64,000 nucleotides of DNA, taken from the IMG/VR virus record IMGVR_UViG_3300042463_001065, positions 1 through 64,000 of that record; one strand, 5' to 3'. Source of the DNA: a virus. Under the pieces are notes generated by a model. That model worked only from the letters and a program-made list of their open reading frames with translations, ran no database searches and was not told where the DNA came from. The position numbers and the translations under genes are program-made. Shown here in pieces: positions 35,501 through 42,241 of this stretch; position 1 is the stretch's first letter, and every line of letters starts with the position of its first letter.

Positions 35501-36032
35501 ACCAACAAATAATCAAAATGATAGAAATTTAAAAATAACATTATTTACGATTGCATTGACAAGACCTTTAAACCAATCTGAAAGTTCAGGAACAATTGAG
35601 CCATTAAATAATAACTATTTTGAAATAAATGCGGTAAATAAAAATAATGGAAATAGACCTGAATTTTCAGAATTAATTTGTGTTAATAACTCAGACGTGC
35701 CGACACCATTATTTTCGTTTAGTGCCGAAACCGATTCTATAAAAATTGCATCTTCATATTTGACCCAACCAATATTAGTACTACCAAGATTGATTGAGTT
35801 AAATGGTAATGATCAAAACGCGTTTTATAGTGGTATTTCAGAATTTGTAATAACAATATGGGAGGCAGGAATATTAATTGCGGATGATCCGGCAACCCCT
35901 AATGTTATTGAACAGTTAAACGCGGAATACATCAAAAACTACATAGATTTAAATTTAAGTAAGGGAACAATTACACAAGACTCATTTGATTCCTATATTA
36001 ACGTGGTTAAGATTGCTGAAAATTATTTTTAA
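29562..36032 (+). CDS. Giant baseplate/virion structural protein
   Basis: 2156 residues, the longest gene in the window. The N-terminal domain (residues about 150-270) has LGIESIRVDITGG, FTPTVDIQLIDIQGRTLFE and NLPYPIFYLTLKGYYGKAIRYSLNLV, a pattern I recall from large hub-associated proteins of gut and aquatic Bacteroidota phages. The middle is long, charged and aromatic without recognisable motifs. Near residues 1790-1870, VNSMSNAMIQPMMYFNLRHVPLFYGPYLIFKVSH looks like a second structural domain. No lytic or proteolytic motif is evident. It starts inside the gp53-like gene. Role assigned by order and size. Confidence 0.6.
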   Translation: MADNLNQKTIYVETDYDNIILIDPNKIVVDGEVKDRLVDHEDLVFYANLETKVVPRTKLAVGLDLDSDVINTQIASLEGRKTGDPNKKGDDINFLRPKGKDSYDTSWSDQVTGMGSREGQGLNQTNERQINNKDGTIRYARSVSNYQDTQMLGIESIRVDITGGKAGGMFTPTVDIQLIDIQGRTLFEQGENSLYSVFFNLPYPIFYLTLKGYYGKAIRYSLNLVSFNASFDNSLGNFKIDLKLIGKNSGLLSDSLLDYSRTAPKMFPQIVETKDPSPTNSVNTTVKSEQSSLGRQKLDEVYKIYKSKGLIDESFPHLTIDEFIEDADSFTTFMNQSIEQGDFVVLSDIDQFRNDLLEIKDRAYKVVLNNYLDTSNYIIYDGQIFYSFKNTLDFQKRQDIISAIKAEINNSLDNMRRNASFGEDAQGENQIPVTITDEEIFEDFDYNKLTFEDYKKTMAARIGSIPTDEQVNLFITQINQDFLAKEIIKDINGNDIETFPTLIKYGEINFGGNKYVTNSFLDKINVLKTRIDEREVEIETEISNSLAVRFFSKDGGLGYEPTLRNVMAILIAGLDTFYRLMDKTHTDANNLRDNPRRVSTILPPDKNNSIDGKNSTQGVSEEIKNINIVYPWPTYFVEEKDEEGNNKYNIHYVGEPKYADQTEGFDENVWPEVKFLESYLNASIEKSVQAKRNVYNNPKELAKYGSCNTLYFPFEVAPYFNTSEVQFMYEMYERIYALSHYTKLKKSTFNTKQINKFLAELEAKNIISSALQNPQLVEKLKTKKYNLRTLRDELQAISNYNGAGTSWNDFIRDKYVTEEIRNVIQKDYGLYDLSTLSTRSISLDNTTPFIKNFEDYLRSTEVEEISFLDTLPYTDEYFVTGSTVYTTPNNYNLTVETYIFLDDKKTIARLNETESIKKIKCYKYYAKKQFENFTTPILVSKSSSKTVNNRLTLKEFFIDNDFVDRYVTVDKLELDPTFYSGNVETNIQSCSLLNTPYFINALLKGVELEKNSNENPYVALGYIYLNSLPLSELSDPLIDYDTDRYLDSFGGTLKNFSSIHQIPYATVLKFGSVWHRYKNYVETQKDILDDVWENFNYQKYYDPFLNNLQTQFKIKNYTGGSIDFKALDLKVEPFTGYMDILNTGFYPKLINDFYWFFTKKDLFTTYNQTEFDNLYNEGKLKIGSNTNASYFMNFSGDPNDNARAIIIKPYFQYVTFDKDPLIDKSYKTHLLIPSNGGIKINQTVFECFDVNDKLKIEVINNPAMYNGSVRSFWGAPQFGYYDNDLIKKPEYYEYLNFGKELMSKTVEDMFSIFKPEILDFFEKVFLGFCEPNPTANDILFLEKEQTSPTYTSTNKIKNIKERRLFDQIKNIFLVRDNDVELVNQENQDAYELAKRQLANMSLGIKKFMEFDCVFKMGNAGNFDRRLFNSILNEPGNPVDPFVFEPYEINTLPGAGQTISLTQSRVSYNNEWKTMLKYVGFSTISGCNYTNTGSTFTDFFIDMNIKFSEDNIKTLYPLIRIYATQKQQKLKQNLPYNGQTFTKQLKAFLDDLSLVDDNIISEVSLYLNKNLPNKKTKTNSNATVEGETTKLSLYNVFQTLNDKWISGTDFQTKTLFEDFLFHDTANNDIGDKIQINLEDVRDLFKSDGGTDIYSIIGYLLELCSNMIFFSLPAYINFYGIQNPSKNPQAVDIDPANSLFGTWTNVDYINSTAKFLCVYTGKESEKPRQNDNSFVLYGDDSYDFRNPTTNPNRKQDGKQNKSLSNKVVGFNVDFGIRNQNIFKNISVGMQDKKNTAATFMVRDNLANSASGDRINQQTASLYSFYKSLSYTCTVNSMSNAMIQPMMYFNLRHVPLFYGPYLIFKVSHQLSSGGEFTTDFTGSRMPKYALPQPESLGTYVKANYLQKYKAKILERKNTEGQPENYESILDPEQQKLEKEGLLSDQSACEQIVNADYKTFPFVQVDKKTLTFEDLKVLINDTLGPTNNQNDRNLKITLFTIALTRPLNQSESSGTIEPLNNNYFEINAVNKNNGNRPEFSELICVNNSDVPTPLFSFSAETDSIKIASSYLTQPILVLPRLIELNGNDQNAFYSGISEFVITIWEAGILIADDPATPNVIEQLNAEYIKNYIDLNLSKGTITQDSFDSYINVVKIAENYF

Positions 36033-36050
36033 ATTTTACAAATAAGCATA

Positions 36051-36058
36051 TATTTATA
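36051..36058 (+). promoter_or_regulatory. TATTTATA box before the small gene at 36075
   Basis: TATTTATA 16 bases before the start codon. Confidence 0.45.
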
Positions 36059-36074
36059 TATAAAATTAAACACT

Positions 36075-36299
36075 ATGAACGTAAAAAGAATTTTAGACGA
36101 ATATCTTAGAAAAGATACTCGTATAACAGAAAGACAAACAGAAAATGGATATAAAGAAGTTTGTGATTTAGATACTGGTGATTGTTATACAATTAGAATG
36201 AAAGATGGGCTTATTGAAAGATACGACAATACCGTAAAAACAAACAGAACATTAAAAGTTGAGACACCTACGGGAGTTAAAACATTATTGAATGGTTAA
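36075..36299 (+). CDS. Small protein with capsid-targeting-like N-terminus
   Basis: 74 residues. The first 19 (MNVKRILDEYLRKDTRITE) are basic and amphipathic and end in I17-T18-E19, a candidate prohead protease site. After the site comes a compact beta domain (YKEVCDLDTGDCYTIRMKDGLIERYDN) with two Cys eight residues apart. It is preceded by its own TATTTATA box and followed after 14 bases by another gene with the same kind of N-terminus. A packaged internal protein is the working idea; no known family is recognised. Confidence 0.6.
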   Translation: MNVKRILDEYLRKDTRITERQTENGYKEVCDLDTGDCYTIRMKDGLIERYDNTVKTNRTLKVETPTGVKTLLNG

Positions 36300-36313
36300 A
36301 ACTTTTTAACAAA

Positions 36314-37054
36314 ATGAATTTAGAATCAAAAATACTAGCAGAGATCAGAAGATTTAATCAAATTAATAATTACATAATCAAAGAACAAGGTGATGTACCA
36401 CCACCACCTGAAGACCCTGCAGCCGCAGGTGCGCCACCTGCCGAAGATCCTGCAGCCGCAGGAGTGCCGCCAGCTGGAGATCCCGCAGCGGGAGCACCAC
36501 CGGCGGGAGGAGACGCAGGTGCACCACCAGCAGGCGGAGAAGAAATACCGGAACCTGTTGACGTACCAAATGATCCTGACGTTGAAGAAGTTGGAGGAGA
36601 AGATAAAGGAGAAGGTGAGGACGAAACCGAAGAAATTGACATTACTGATTTAGTAACTGCACAACAAGAAATTAAATCTAAACAAGAAGAATTTATGGAT
36701 AGTATTTTTTCAAAATTAGATGATTTAACATCTAAGTTGGAAAACATGGATAAACTTTTAAATAAAATAGATAGTTTAGAAAATAAATTTGATAAATATA
36801 GAGAAAAAACACCTGAAGAAAAGTTAGAGTTAAGATCTTTAGATTCTTACCCATACAATCAAAAATTAACAGATTTTTTTGATGATAAAAAAATGGACAT
36901 GGAAAAGTCAGGTAAAAATGAATATGTTTTAACTTCCGATGATGTAGAAAGTTTTTCACCTAATGAAATTAAAAAAACTTTTAATATTTATGATTCAGAA
37001 GAAGATGAAGAAAATATAAAAGAAAATTACAAAAGAAGACGTAGATTTTTATAA
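36314..37054 (+). CDS. Pro/Ala-rich acidic coiled-coil protein
   Basis: 246 residues in four parts. Residues 1-24 are an amphipathic helix (ILAEIRRFNQINNYIIKE) ending in I22-K23-E24. Residues 28-80 are a low-complexity Pro/Ala/Gly/Asp tract built on DPAAAGxPPA units, with a GC content far above its surroundings. Residues 85-115 are acidic. Residues 115-165 form a coiled coil (FSKLDDLTSKLENMDKLLNKIDSLENKFDKYRE), and the C-terminus ends in a basic KRRRRFL. The design suits a scaffold-like or internal capsid protein, or a linker protein. Terminator follows directly. Confidence 0.6.
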   Translation: MNLESKILAEIRRFNQINNYIIKEQGDVPPPPEDPAAAGAPPAEDPAAAGVPPAGDPAAGAPPAGGDAGAPPAGGEEIPEPVDVPNDPDVEEVGGEDKGEGEDETEEIDITDLVTAQQEIKSKQEEFMDSIFSKLDDLTSKLENMDKLLNKIDSLENKFDKYREKTPEEKLELRSLDSYPYNQKLTDFFDDKKMDMEKSGKNEYVLTSDDVESFSPNEIKKTFNIYDSEEDEENIKENYKRRRRFL

Positions 37055-37060
37055 AAATAT

Positions 37061-37085
37061 AAGGGACCAACAAGGTCCCTTTTTT
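37061..37085 (+). terminator. Rho-independent terminator before the replication block
   Basis: Perfect stem AAGGGACC/GGTCCCTT with loop AACAA, followed by a T-run. It separates the structural unit from the SSB unit. Confidence 0.9.
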
Positions 37086-37086
37086 A

Positions 37087-37117
37087 TTTGACATTCTACC
37101 AAATTCACTTATAATTG
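37087..37117 (+). promoter_or_regulatory. Host-type promoter for the SSB unit
   Basis: TTTG at 37087-37090 and TATAATTG at 37110-37117, 19 bases apart, fit the Bacteroidota -33/-7 consensus (TTTG, TAnnTTTG) with one mismatch. The same stretch also reads TTGACA (37088) and TATAAT (37110) with a 16-base spacer. It lies directly after a terminator and 38 bases before the SSB start. Confidence 0.6.
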
Positions 37118-37155
37118 TTATAGATAAAAGAGTTAAAAATTAAAAACAAAAATCT

Positions 37156-38007
37156 ATGGCAAATTCAATTGACGCAGTACTTGCACAGTACGAAAAGAAC
37201 TCACAACCAAGTGGTTCACCGAGACAAAACATCTCACAAGAAGACAGAATGAAAAAGTATTTTTCAGCAATTCTTCAAAAAAATGAAAAATCTGCACAAA
37301 AAAGAATCAGAGTTTTACCTACAAAAGACGGCTCATCACCATTTGTTGAAGTTTGGTATCACGAAATTCAAGTAAATGGGCAGTGGGTTAAGTTGTACGA
37401 CCCTGAAAAAAATGACAACGAAAGATCACCACTTACTGAAGTTTATAACGAATTAATTTCTACAGGTAAAAAAGAAGATAAAGAATTGGCATCTCAATAC
37501 CGTTCACGTTTATTTTACATTGTAAAGGTTATTGATAGAGATAACGAACAAGACGGAGTTAAATTTTGGAGATTTAAACACAATTACAAACAAGAAGGTG
37601 TGTTAGATAAAATCCTCCCTATTTGGAAAGCAAAAGGAGATGTTACAGATTCAGAAAAAGGAAGAGACCTTATTATTGAATTAACAAAAGCAAAAACACC
37701 ACAAGGAAAAGAATATACAGTTGTTCAAACAATTATGTATGATGATCCAGCACCTGTACACACAGATAAAGAAATCATGGAAGGTTGGTTACAAGATGAG
37801 TTAACTTGGAAAGATGTTTATTCTAAAAAACCTGTTGAGTATTTAGAGGCCGTAGCCGTAGGAGAAACACCAATGTGGAGTTCCGAACTTAAAAAATATG
37901 TTTACGGAGATGAGGCTGAGATTTCTTTAGGTGGAGCAAAAAAAGAAGATACACCAATCGTTGACCCACAAGCAGATGATGAACCATCAGAAGAATTACC
38001 ATTTTAA
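37156..38007 (+). CDS. Single-stranded DNA-binding protein (gp32-like)
   Basis: 283 residues. The central part contains KRIRVLPTKDGSSPFVEVWYHEI and FYIVKVIDRDNEQDGVKFWRFKHN, typical of T4 gp32-like OB-fold proteins, and the tail is acidic (ADDEPSEELPF), as in proteins that recruit partners through a flexible C-terminus. There is no Cys in the whole protein, so the zinc finger of T4 gp32 is absent, as in several other phage lineages. It should coat single strands during replication and recombination with UvsX, the helicase and the polymerase. It is first in its unit and follows a host-like promoter. Confidence 0.8.
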   Translation: MANSIDAVLAQYEKNSQPSGSPRQNISQEDRMKKYFSAILQKNEKSAQKRIRVLPTKDGSSPFVEVWYHEIQVNGQWVKLYDPEKNDNERSPLTEVYNELISTGKKEDKELASQYRSRLFYIVKVIDRDNEQDGVKFWRFKHNYKQEGVLDKILPIWKAKGDVTDSEKGRDLIIELTKAKTPQGKEYTVVQTIMYDDPAPVHTDKEIMEGWLQDELTWKDVYSKKPVEYLEAVAVGETPMWSSELKKYVYGDEAEISLGGAKKEDTPIVDPQADDEPSEELPF

Positions 38008-38017
38008 TATTTAAGTA

Positions 38018-38314
38018 ATGAATAAGATATCACAAAAAATGTATGAAGCCCTGACCTTGAAATATAGGTCAGAAATGGCTGAAGCCGAAGCAACACTTTT
38101 AATTTATTTCAATAACCCTGTTGGTATTGGTGAACACCCACAACATTTAGAAGAAATGGATAAGTTTGTTGAAAAGATGACAAACGCAAAAGATAAACTT
38201 GAAATGTTGGAAACAATTTACAAGTATAATGTTAAAAGAGATGAGAAATTTGAAATCACTGAAGACATGTTAAAAGTTTTAAATGAACAAAAAGGAGAAG
38301 AAAATGGCAATTAA
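38018..38314 (+). CDS. Small helical protein between SSB and UvsX
   Basis: 98 residues, almost all helix (SQKMYEALTLKYRSEMAEAEATL, VEKMTNAKDKLEMLETIYKYN). No catalytic motif. Its position between SSB and recombinase genes suggests a replication or recombination accessory such as a loader or regulator, but nothing in the sequence shows which. The end overlaps the UvsX start by 11 bases. Confidence 0.6.
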   Translation: MNKISQKMYEALTLKYRSEMAEAEATLLIYFNNPVGIGEHPQHLEEMDKFVEKMTNAKDKLEMLETIYKYNVKRDEKFEITEDMLKVLNEQKGEENGN

Positions 38315-39311
38315 AAAGAATGATTTTAGTTCATTAAAGAAGAAGTTTTCCACATCAGCAAAATATAAACCACAAAGGTTTTTTGATTTGGGTGAACCAT
38401 TCTTAGATGCTGTTGGATTACCGGGACCAGCAATGGGACACATCAATATGTTTTTAGGACATAGTGATACAGGTAAGACAACTGCATTAGTAAAGACTGC
38501 GGTTGATGCTCAAAAGAAAGGAGTCCTTCCTGTATTCATTATTACTGAACAAAAATGGTCCTTTGAACACGCAAAACTAATGGGGTTTGAATGTGATGAA
38601 GTTGTTGATACAGAAACAGGTGAGTTAGAATGGGATGGTTTTTATATCTTTAATAATAACTTTGATTACATTGAACAAATTACAGATTACATTAATGATT
38701 TGTTAGATGCACAAGAAAAAGGTGATTTAGATTATTCATTATGTATCATGTGGGATTCAGTTGGTTCTGTTCCTTGTAAGATGACTTATGAAGGTAAAGG
38801 AGGTAAACAACACAATGCAAGTGTTTTAGCCGACAAGATTGGAATGGGAATCAACCAACGCATTTCAGGGTCTCGTAAAGCAGATTCTAAATATGAAAAC
38901 ACTTTGATTATTGTTAATCAGCCTTGGGTAGAATTACCTGATAATCCATTTGGACAACCAAAGATTAAAGCAAAAGGCGGAGAAGCGATTTGGTTAAATT
39001 CATCTTTAGTTTTCTTATTTGGAAACCAAAAAGGGGCAGGAACAACAAAGATTACCGCAACTAAAGACAAACGTACAGTAAAGTTTGCTTCAAGAACAAA
39101 GGTGTCTGTAATGAAAAACCACATCAATGGACTTGGATTTGAAGACGGTAAAATTATTGTAACACCACATGGATTTTTACCAGGTAAAGAAGCGTCTGAA
39201 GAAAAGGCATCCATTGAACAATACAAAAAAGATTATGCTGAGTATTGGAAAGAAATCATCGGTGTTGATGGTGACTTTGATTTAAAGGCAGAAAAAGAAG
39301 AAGTTGAGTAA
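38304..39311 (+). CDS. uvsX: RecA-like recombinase (UvsX)
   Basis: 335 residues. Walker A is GHSDTGKT (52-59), preceded by GHINMFL, and Walker B lies in LCIMWDSVG. A DNA-binding loop region follows (ISGSRKADSKYENT). It should form filaments on single-stranded DNA, promoting strand exchange and recombination-dependent replication. The start at 38304 is preferred over ATG 38283 because AGGAG at 38293-38297 lies six bases before it; this is one of the few Shine-Dalgarno-like sites in the window. It sits between the small helical gene and the FEN nuclease. Confidence 0.88.
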   Translation: MAIKKNDFSSLKKKFSTSAKYKPQRFFDLGEPFLDAVGLPGPAMGHINMFLGHSDTGKTTALVKTAVDAQKKGVLPVFIITEQKWSFEHAKLMGFECDEVVDTETGELEWDGFYIFNNNFDYIEQITDYINDLLDAQEKGDLDYSLCIMWDSVGSVPCKMTYEGKGGKQHNASVLADKIGMGINQRISGSRKADSKYENTLIIVNQPWVELPDNPFGQPKIKAKGGEAIWLNSSLVFLFGNQKGAGTTKITATKDKRTVKFASRTKVSVMKNHINGLGFEDGKIIVTPHGFLPGKEASEEKASIEQYKKDYAEYWKEIIGVDGDFDLKAEKEEVE

Positions 39312-39331
39312 GAACCCTGTAATTTACAGAA

Positions 39332-40339
39332 ATGACAAAAACCCTATTAGTAGACGGGAATAATTTATTAAAAATTGGATTTCACGGAGTTAAAGATTAC
39401 TTTAACGGTACGGAACACGTAGGAGGTATTTGGCATTTCCTTAACACATTACGTAGGTTCATAGAAGACGAAAACTTCAACAAGGTTGTTGTATTTTGGG
39501 ATGGAGAAACAAGTACTTCACAAAGAAGGTTAATCTACCCAAAATACAAACTTAACCGAAAAGGGGTTACAGAAGATTTTAAAGAACAATCATTTAACAA
39601 ACAAAAACAAAGAGTAAAAGAATACTTGGAAGAAATGTTTGTTAGACAAGTTGAATTTGAAAACTCTGAAGCCGATGACCTCATCGCATATTATTGCAAA
39701 ATTTCAAAAGACGAAGATAAAACCATTTTTAGTGGAGATAGAGACCTCACACAGCTTATCTCTGAAGATGTTACAATCTATTCACCTAATACCAAAAAGT
39801 ATTATAAGAACGGAGATAAGATTAAACTACACGAAATAGAAATCCCACACTATAACGTAAAAACATTCAAGATAATATCTGGTGATAAATCGGATAATAT
39901 AGATGGAATCTATTACTTAGGTGAGAAGACTATTGTTAAATTATTTCCTGAGCTACTTGAAAGAGAAGTTTCTTTTACCGATATTTTAACGAGAGGTGAA
40001 GAACTTCTAAAAGAACAAAAAGATAATACCGCACTTAAAAATTTACTGACGGGTAAAACAAAAGAAGGTATTTTTGGTGACGAGTTTTTTGAAATCAATA
40101 AAAAGATTGTGGATTTATCGGAACCACTAATTAGTGAAGAAGGAAAAGAATTGGTACACTCTTATTACTCTGAGTCATTGGATCCTGACGGAAGAGGTTA
40201 TAAGAATCTAATTCGGATGATGATGGACGACGGATTATTTAAATACCTACCGAAAGGTGACGATCAGTGGGTATATTTTTTAAAACCATTTTTAAAGTTA
40301 ACAAGAAAAGAAAAAACAAAGTTTAAAACAAAAAAGTAA
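39332..40339 (+). CDS. FEN-type 5'-3' exonuclease (RNase H-like)
   Basis: 335 residues with the conserved acidic residues of the family: LLVDGNNLL at the N-terminus, VVFWDG, ENSEADDLIAY, FSGDRDLTQL and the helix-hairpin-helix entry SGDKSDNIDG. This family includes T4 RNase H and T5 exonuclease, which remove RNA primers and flaps during lagging-strand synthesis. The C-terminus (KTKFKTKK) is basic. It is adjacent to UvsX and upstream of the helicase gene. Confidence 0.9.
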   Translation: MTKTLLVDGNNLLKIGFHGVKDYFNGTEHVGGIWHFLNTLRRFIEDENFNKVVVFWDGETSTSQRRLIYPKYKLNRKGVTEDFKEQSFNKQKQRVKEYLEEMFVRQVEFENSEADDLIAYYCKISKDEDKTIFSGDRDLTQLISEDVTIYSPNTKKYYKNGDKIKLHEIEIPHYNVKTFKIISGDKSDNIDGIYYLGEKTIVKLFPELLEREVSFTDILTRGEELLKEQKDNTALKNLLTGKTKEGIFGDEFFEINKKIVDLSEPLISEEGKELVHSYYSESLDPDGRGYKNLIRMMMDDGLFKYLPKGDDQWVYFLKPFLKLTRKEKTKFKTKK

Positions 40340-40343
40340 AATT

Positions 40344-40796
40344 ATGAAAGAGCAGAATGATGTAACAAAGGTTGAGTTTCTGATTACACTTAACAACAAT
40401 TTTGTGGTACAAAGATTCTTTAATGTAAAAGGTTATCATGAAAAGGCTGAAAATTCAGTTGAATTATATGAGTACATTAAGTATCTATCTGAGTCACTTC
40501 AAACAAAATTGAGAAACAAGTGTATGGTATATATGTTAGACAATAGATACCAGATTGAAGAGGATCCAAGCGTTTTAGAAACATCAAACACAGATGGACC
40601 TGAGATATTTAACATAATCTTAAAGGTCGGAAATAAGACAATTTGTCATAGAATTATTGATGCGAAACTATACCCACCAAAGGTGAGATATACACTGGAT
40701 ATACGCCCAGACATAAAAAACATTTTAAGAGAATTAACTGACATTTTATCAGAGAAAAATTTATCTTATCAGTACCTTAATTATTCGTTCGCTTAA
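40344..40796 (+). CDS. Hypothetical protein in the replication block
   Basis: 150 residues, no recognised family. It starts 4 bases after the exonuclease stop. The sequence is alternating strands and helices (KVEFLITLNNNFVVQRFF, SVELYEYIKYLSESLQTKL, FNIILKVGNKTICHRIID), compact and without membrane segments. Position between a nuclease and a helicase suggests a replisome accessory role; unproven. Confidence 0.6.
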   Translation: MKEQNDVTKVEFLITLNNNFVVQRFFNVKGYHEKAENSVELYEYIKYLSESLQTKLRNKCMVYMLDNRYQIEEDPSVLETSNTDGPEIFNIILKVGNKTICHRIIDAKLYPPKVRYTLDIRPDIKNILRELTDILSEKNLSYQYLNYSFA

Positions 40797-40799
40797 CTA

Positions 40800-40807
40800 T
40801 ATTTATC
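40800..40807 (+). promoter_or_regulatory. TATTTATC box before the helicase gene
   Basis: TATTTATC (last base differs from the consensus) 27 bases before the helicase start. Confidence 0.3.
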
Positions 40808-40834
40808 TAAAACAAGGAACAAAACTTATAAAAT

Positions 40835-42217
40835 ATGTCAGACAAAAAGAACTTCGGATACTTAGGAAATACTTTTCAAATTCAATTACTAAATAACATA
40901 ATTACATACAAAGATTTCTCTAATTCCATAATTGAAGTTATTGATCCTCATTATTTTGATAACCAATATTTCAAGATTATTTGTCAAATGATCAAAGAAT
41001 ATTATTCAAAATATGAGCATACACCTACATTTGACACCATAGAACAATTAAGTAAATCTGAAATCAGTTCACCTATGGCTCAAAAGAGCATTTTAGACAC
41101 ATTAGAACAGGTTAAGAACGTTTCAGATGAAGGATCTATATTTGTTCAAGAGAAGTCCCTTAAATTCTGTAAACAACAGGAGCTCCAAAAAGTAATGACA
41201 AAAGCGCAATCAATCATCGACAAAGGTGATTTTGAAAGTTACGATAAGTTAGAAGAAATGGTAAGGGGAGCACTACAAGTTGGAGAAGTGGATAAGGGTA
41301 CGACAGATGTGTTTTTTAACCTTGACGAGGTATTAGATGATGATTACAGACACCCAATTCCTATTGGGGTCCCCGGTATTGATAATTTATTAAAAGGAGG
41401 ATTAGCCAAAGGAGAAATTGGCGTTATTTTAGCCCCTACCGGTGTTGGTAAATCAACATTCACAACCAAGATTGCAAACCACGCATTTAATTTGGGTTAC
41501 AACGTTCTTCAAATATTTTTTGAGGACAACCCAAAAATTATCCAAAGAAAACACATTACACTTTGGACTGGAATTCACCCTGACGATTTAACTGAAAATA
41601 AGGGAGAGGTAATGGAAAAAGTTAAACAGATTCAAACAACAAGAAAAAATAAGTTGATTATGAAAAAGTTGGCATCCGATACTGTAACCATGAATCAGAT
41701 TAAAAATCAAGTTAGAAAAATGATTGCCGAAGGAACAAAAGTTGATATGATTATTTTAGATTATATTGATTGTGTTGTACCGGACAAGAACTTAGGTGAT
41801 GAATGGAAATCTGAAGGTTCAGTAATGAGAGGGTTTGAAGCGATGTGTCACGAATTAGACATCGCAGGGTGGACAGCAACTCAAGGTAATAGAAACTCAA
41901 TATCATCAGAGGTTGTAACAACAGATCAAATGGGTGGATCAATTAAAAAAGCGCAAGTTGGCCACGTTATTATTACGGTAGCAAAATCATTACAACAAAA
42001 AGAAATGAATTTAGCAACCATCGCAATAACCAAATCAAGAATTGGTAAAGATGGAATTATCTTTGAAAATTGTAAGTTTGATAACGGTATGTTAGATATA
42101 GATACTGAACAAAGTGTTACATTCCTTGGCCACGAGGAACAAAAAGAAGAAAAGAATAGGAACAGAATTAAGGAACTGTTAGAAAGAAAAAAACAAAAAG
42201 AACAACAAGAATCTTAA
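40835..42217 (+). CDS. Replicative DNA helicase (DnaB-like, T4 gp41-type)
   Basis: 460 residues. The RecA-like motor has Walker A as APTGVGKST (about residues 199-207), Walker B in MIILDYIDCV, and the DnaB-like phrase ATQGNRNSIS. The N-terminal 150 residues form the helical collar (FGYLGNTFQIQLLNN, SQSIIDKGD-type helices). It should act as a hexameric helicase at the fork with the family B polymerase. No primase domain or motif is visible in this or the neighbouring genes; the primase must be elsewhere. The basic C-terminus (ELLERKKQKEQQES) may contact partners. Confidence 0.9.
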   Translation: MSDKKNFGYLGNTFQIQLLNNIITYKDFSNSIIEVIDPHYFDNQYFKIICQMIKEYYSKYEHTPTFDTIEQLSKSEISSPMAQKSILDTLEQVKNVSDEGSIFVQEKSLKFCKQQELQKVMTKAQSIIDKGDFESYDKLEEMVRGALQVGEVDKGTTDVFFNLDEVLDDDYRHPIPIGVPGIDNLLKGGLAKGEIGVILAPTGVGKSTFTTKIANHAFNLGYNVLQIFFEDNPKIIQRKHITLWTGIHPDDLTENKGEVMEKVKQIQTTRKNKLIMKKLASDTVTMNQIKNQVRKMIAEGTKVDMIILDYIDCVVPDKNLGDEWKSEGSVMRGFEAMCHELDIAGWTATQGNRNSISSEVVTTDQMGGSIKKAQVGHVIITVAKSLQQKEMNLATIAITKSRIGKDGIIFENCKFDNGMLDIDTEQSVTFLGHEEQKEEKNRNRIKELLERKKQKEQQES

Positions 42218-42241
42218 AATAAATTATTAAATTAAAATAAA

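Noticed and set aside
36370-36747. 125-residue minus-strand Ser/Gly/Ala-rich frame
   Set aside because: It is the shadow of the Pro/Ala-rich tract and lacks start context.
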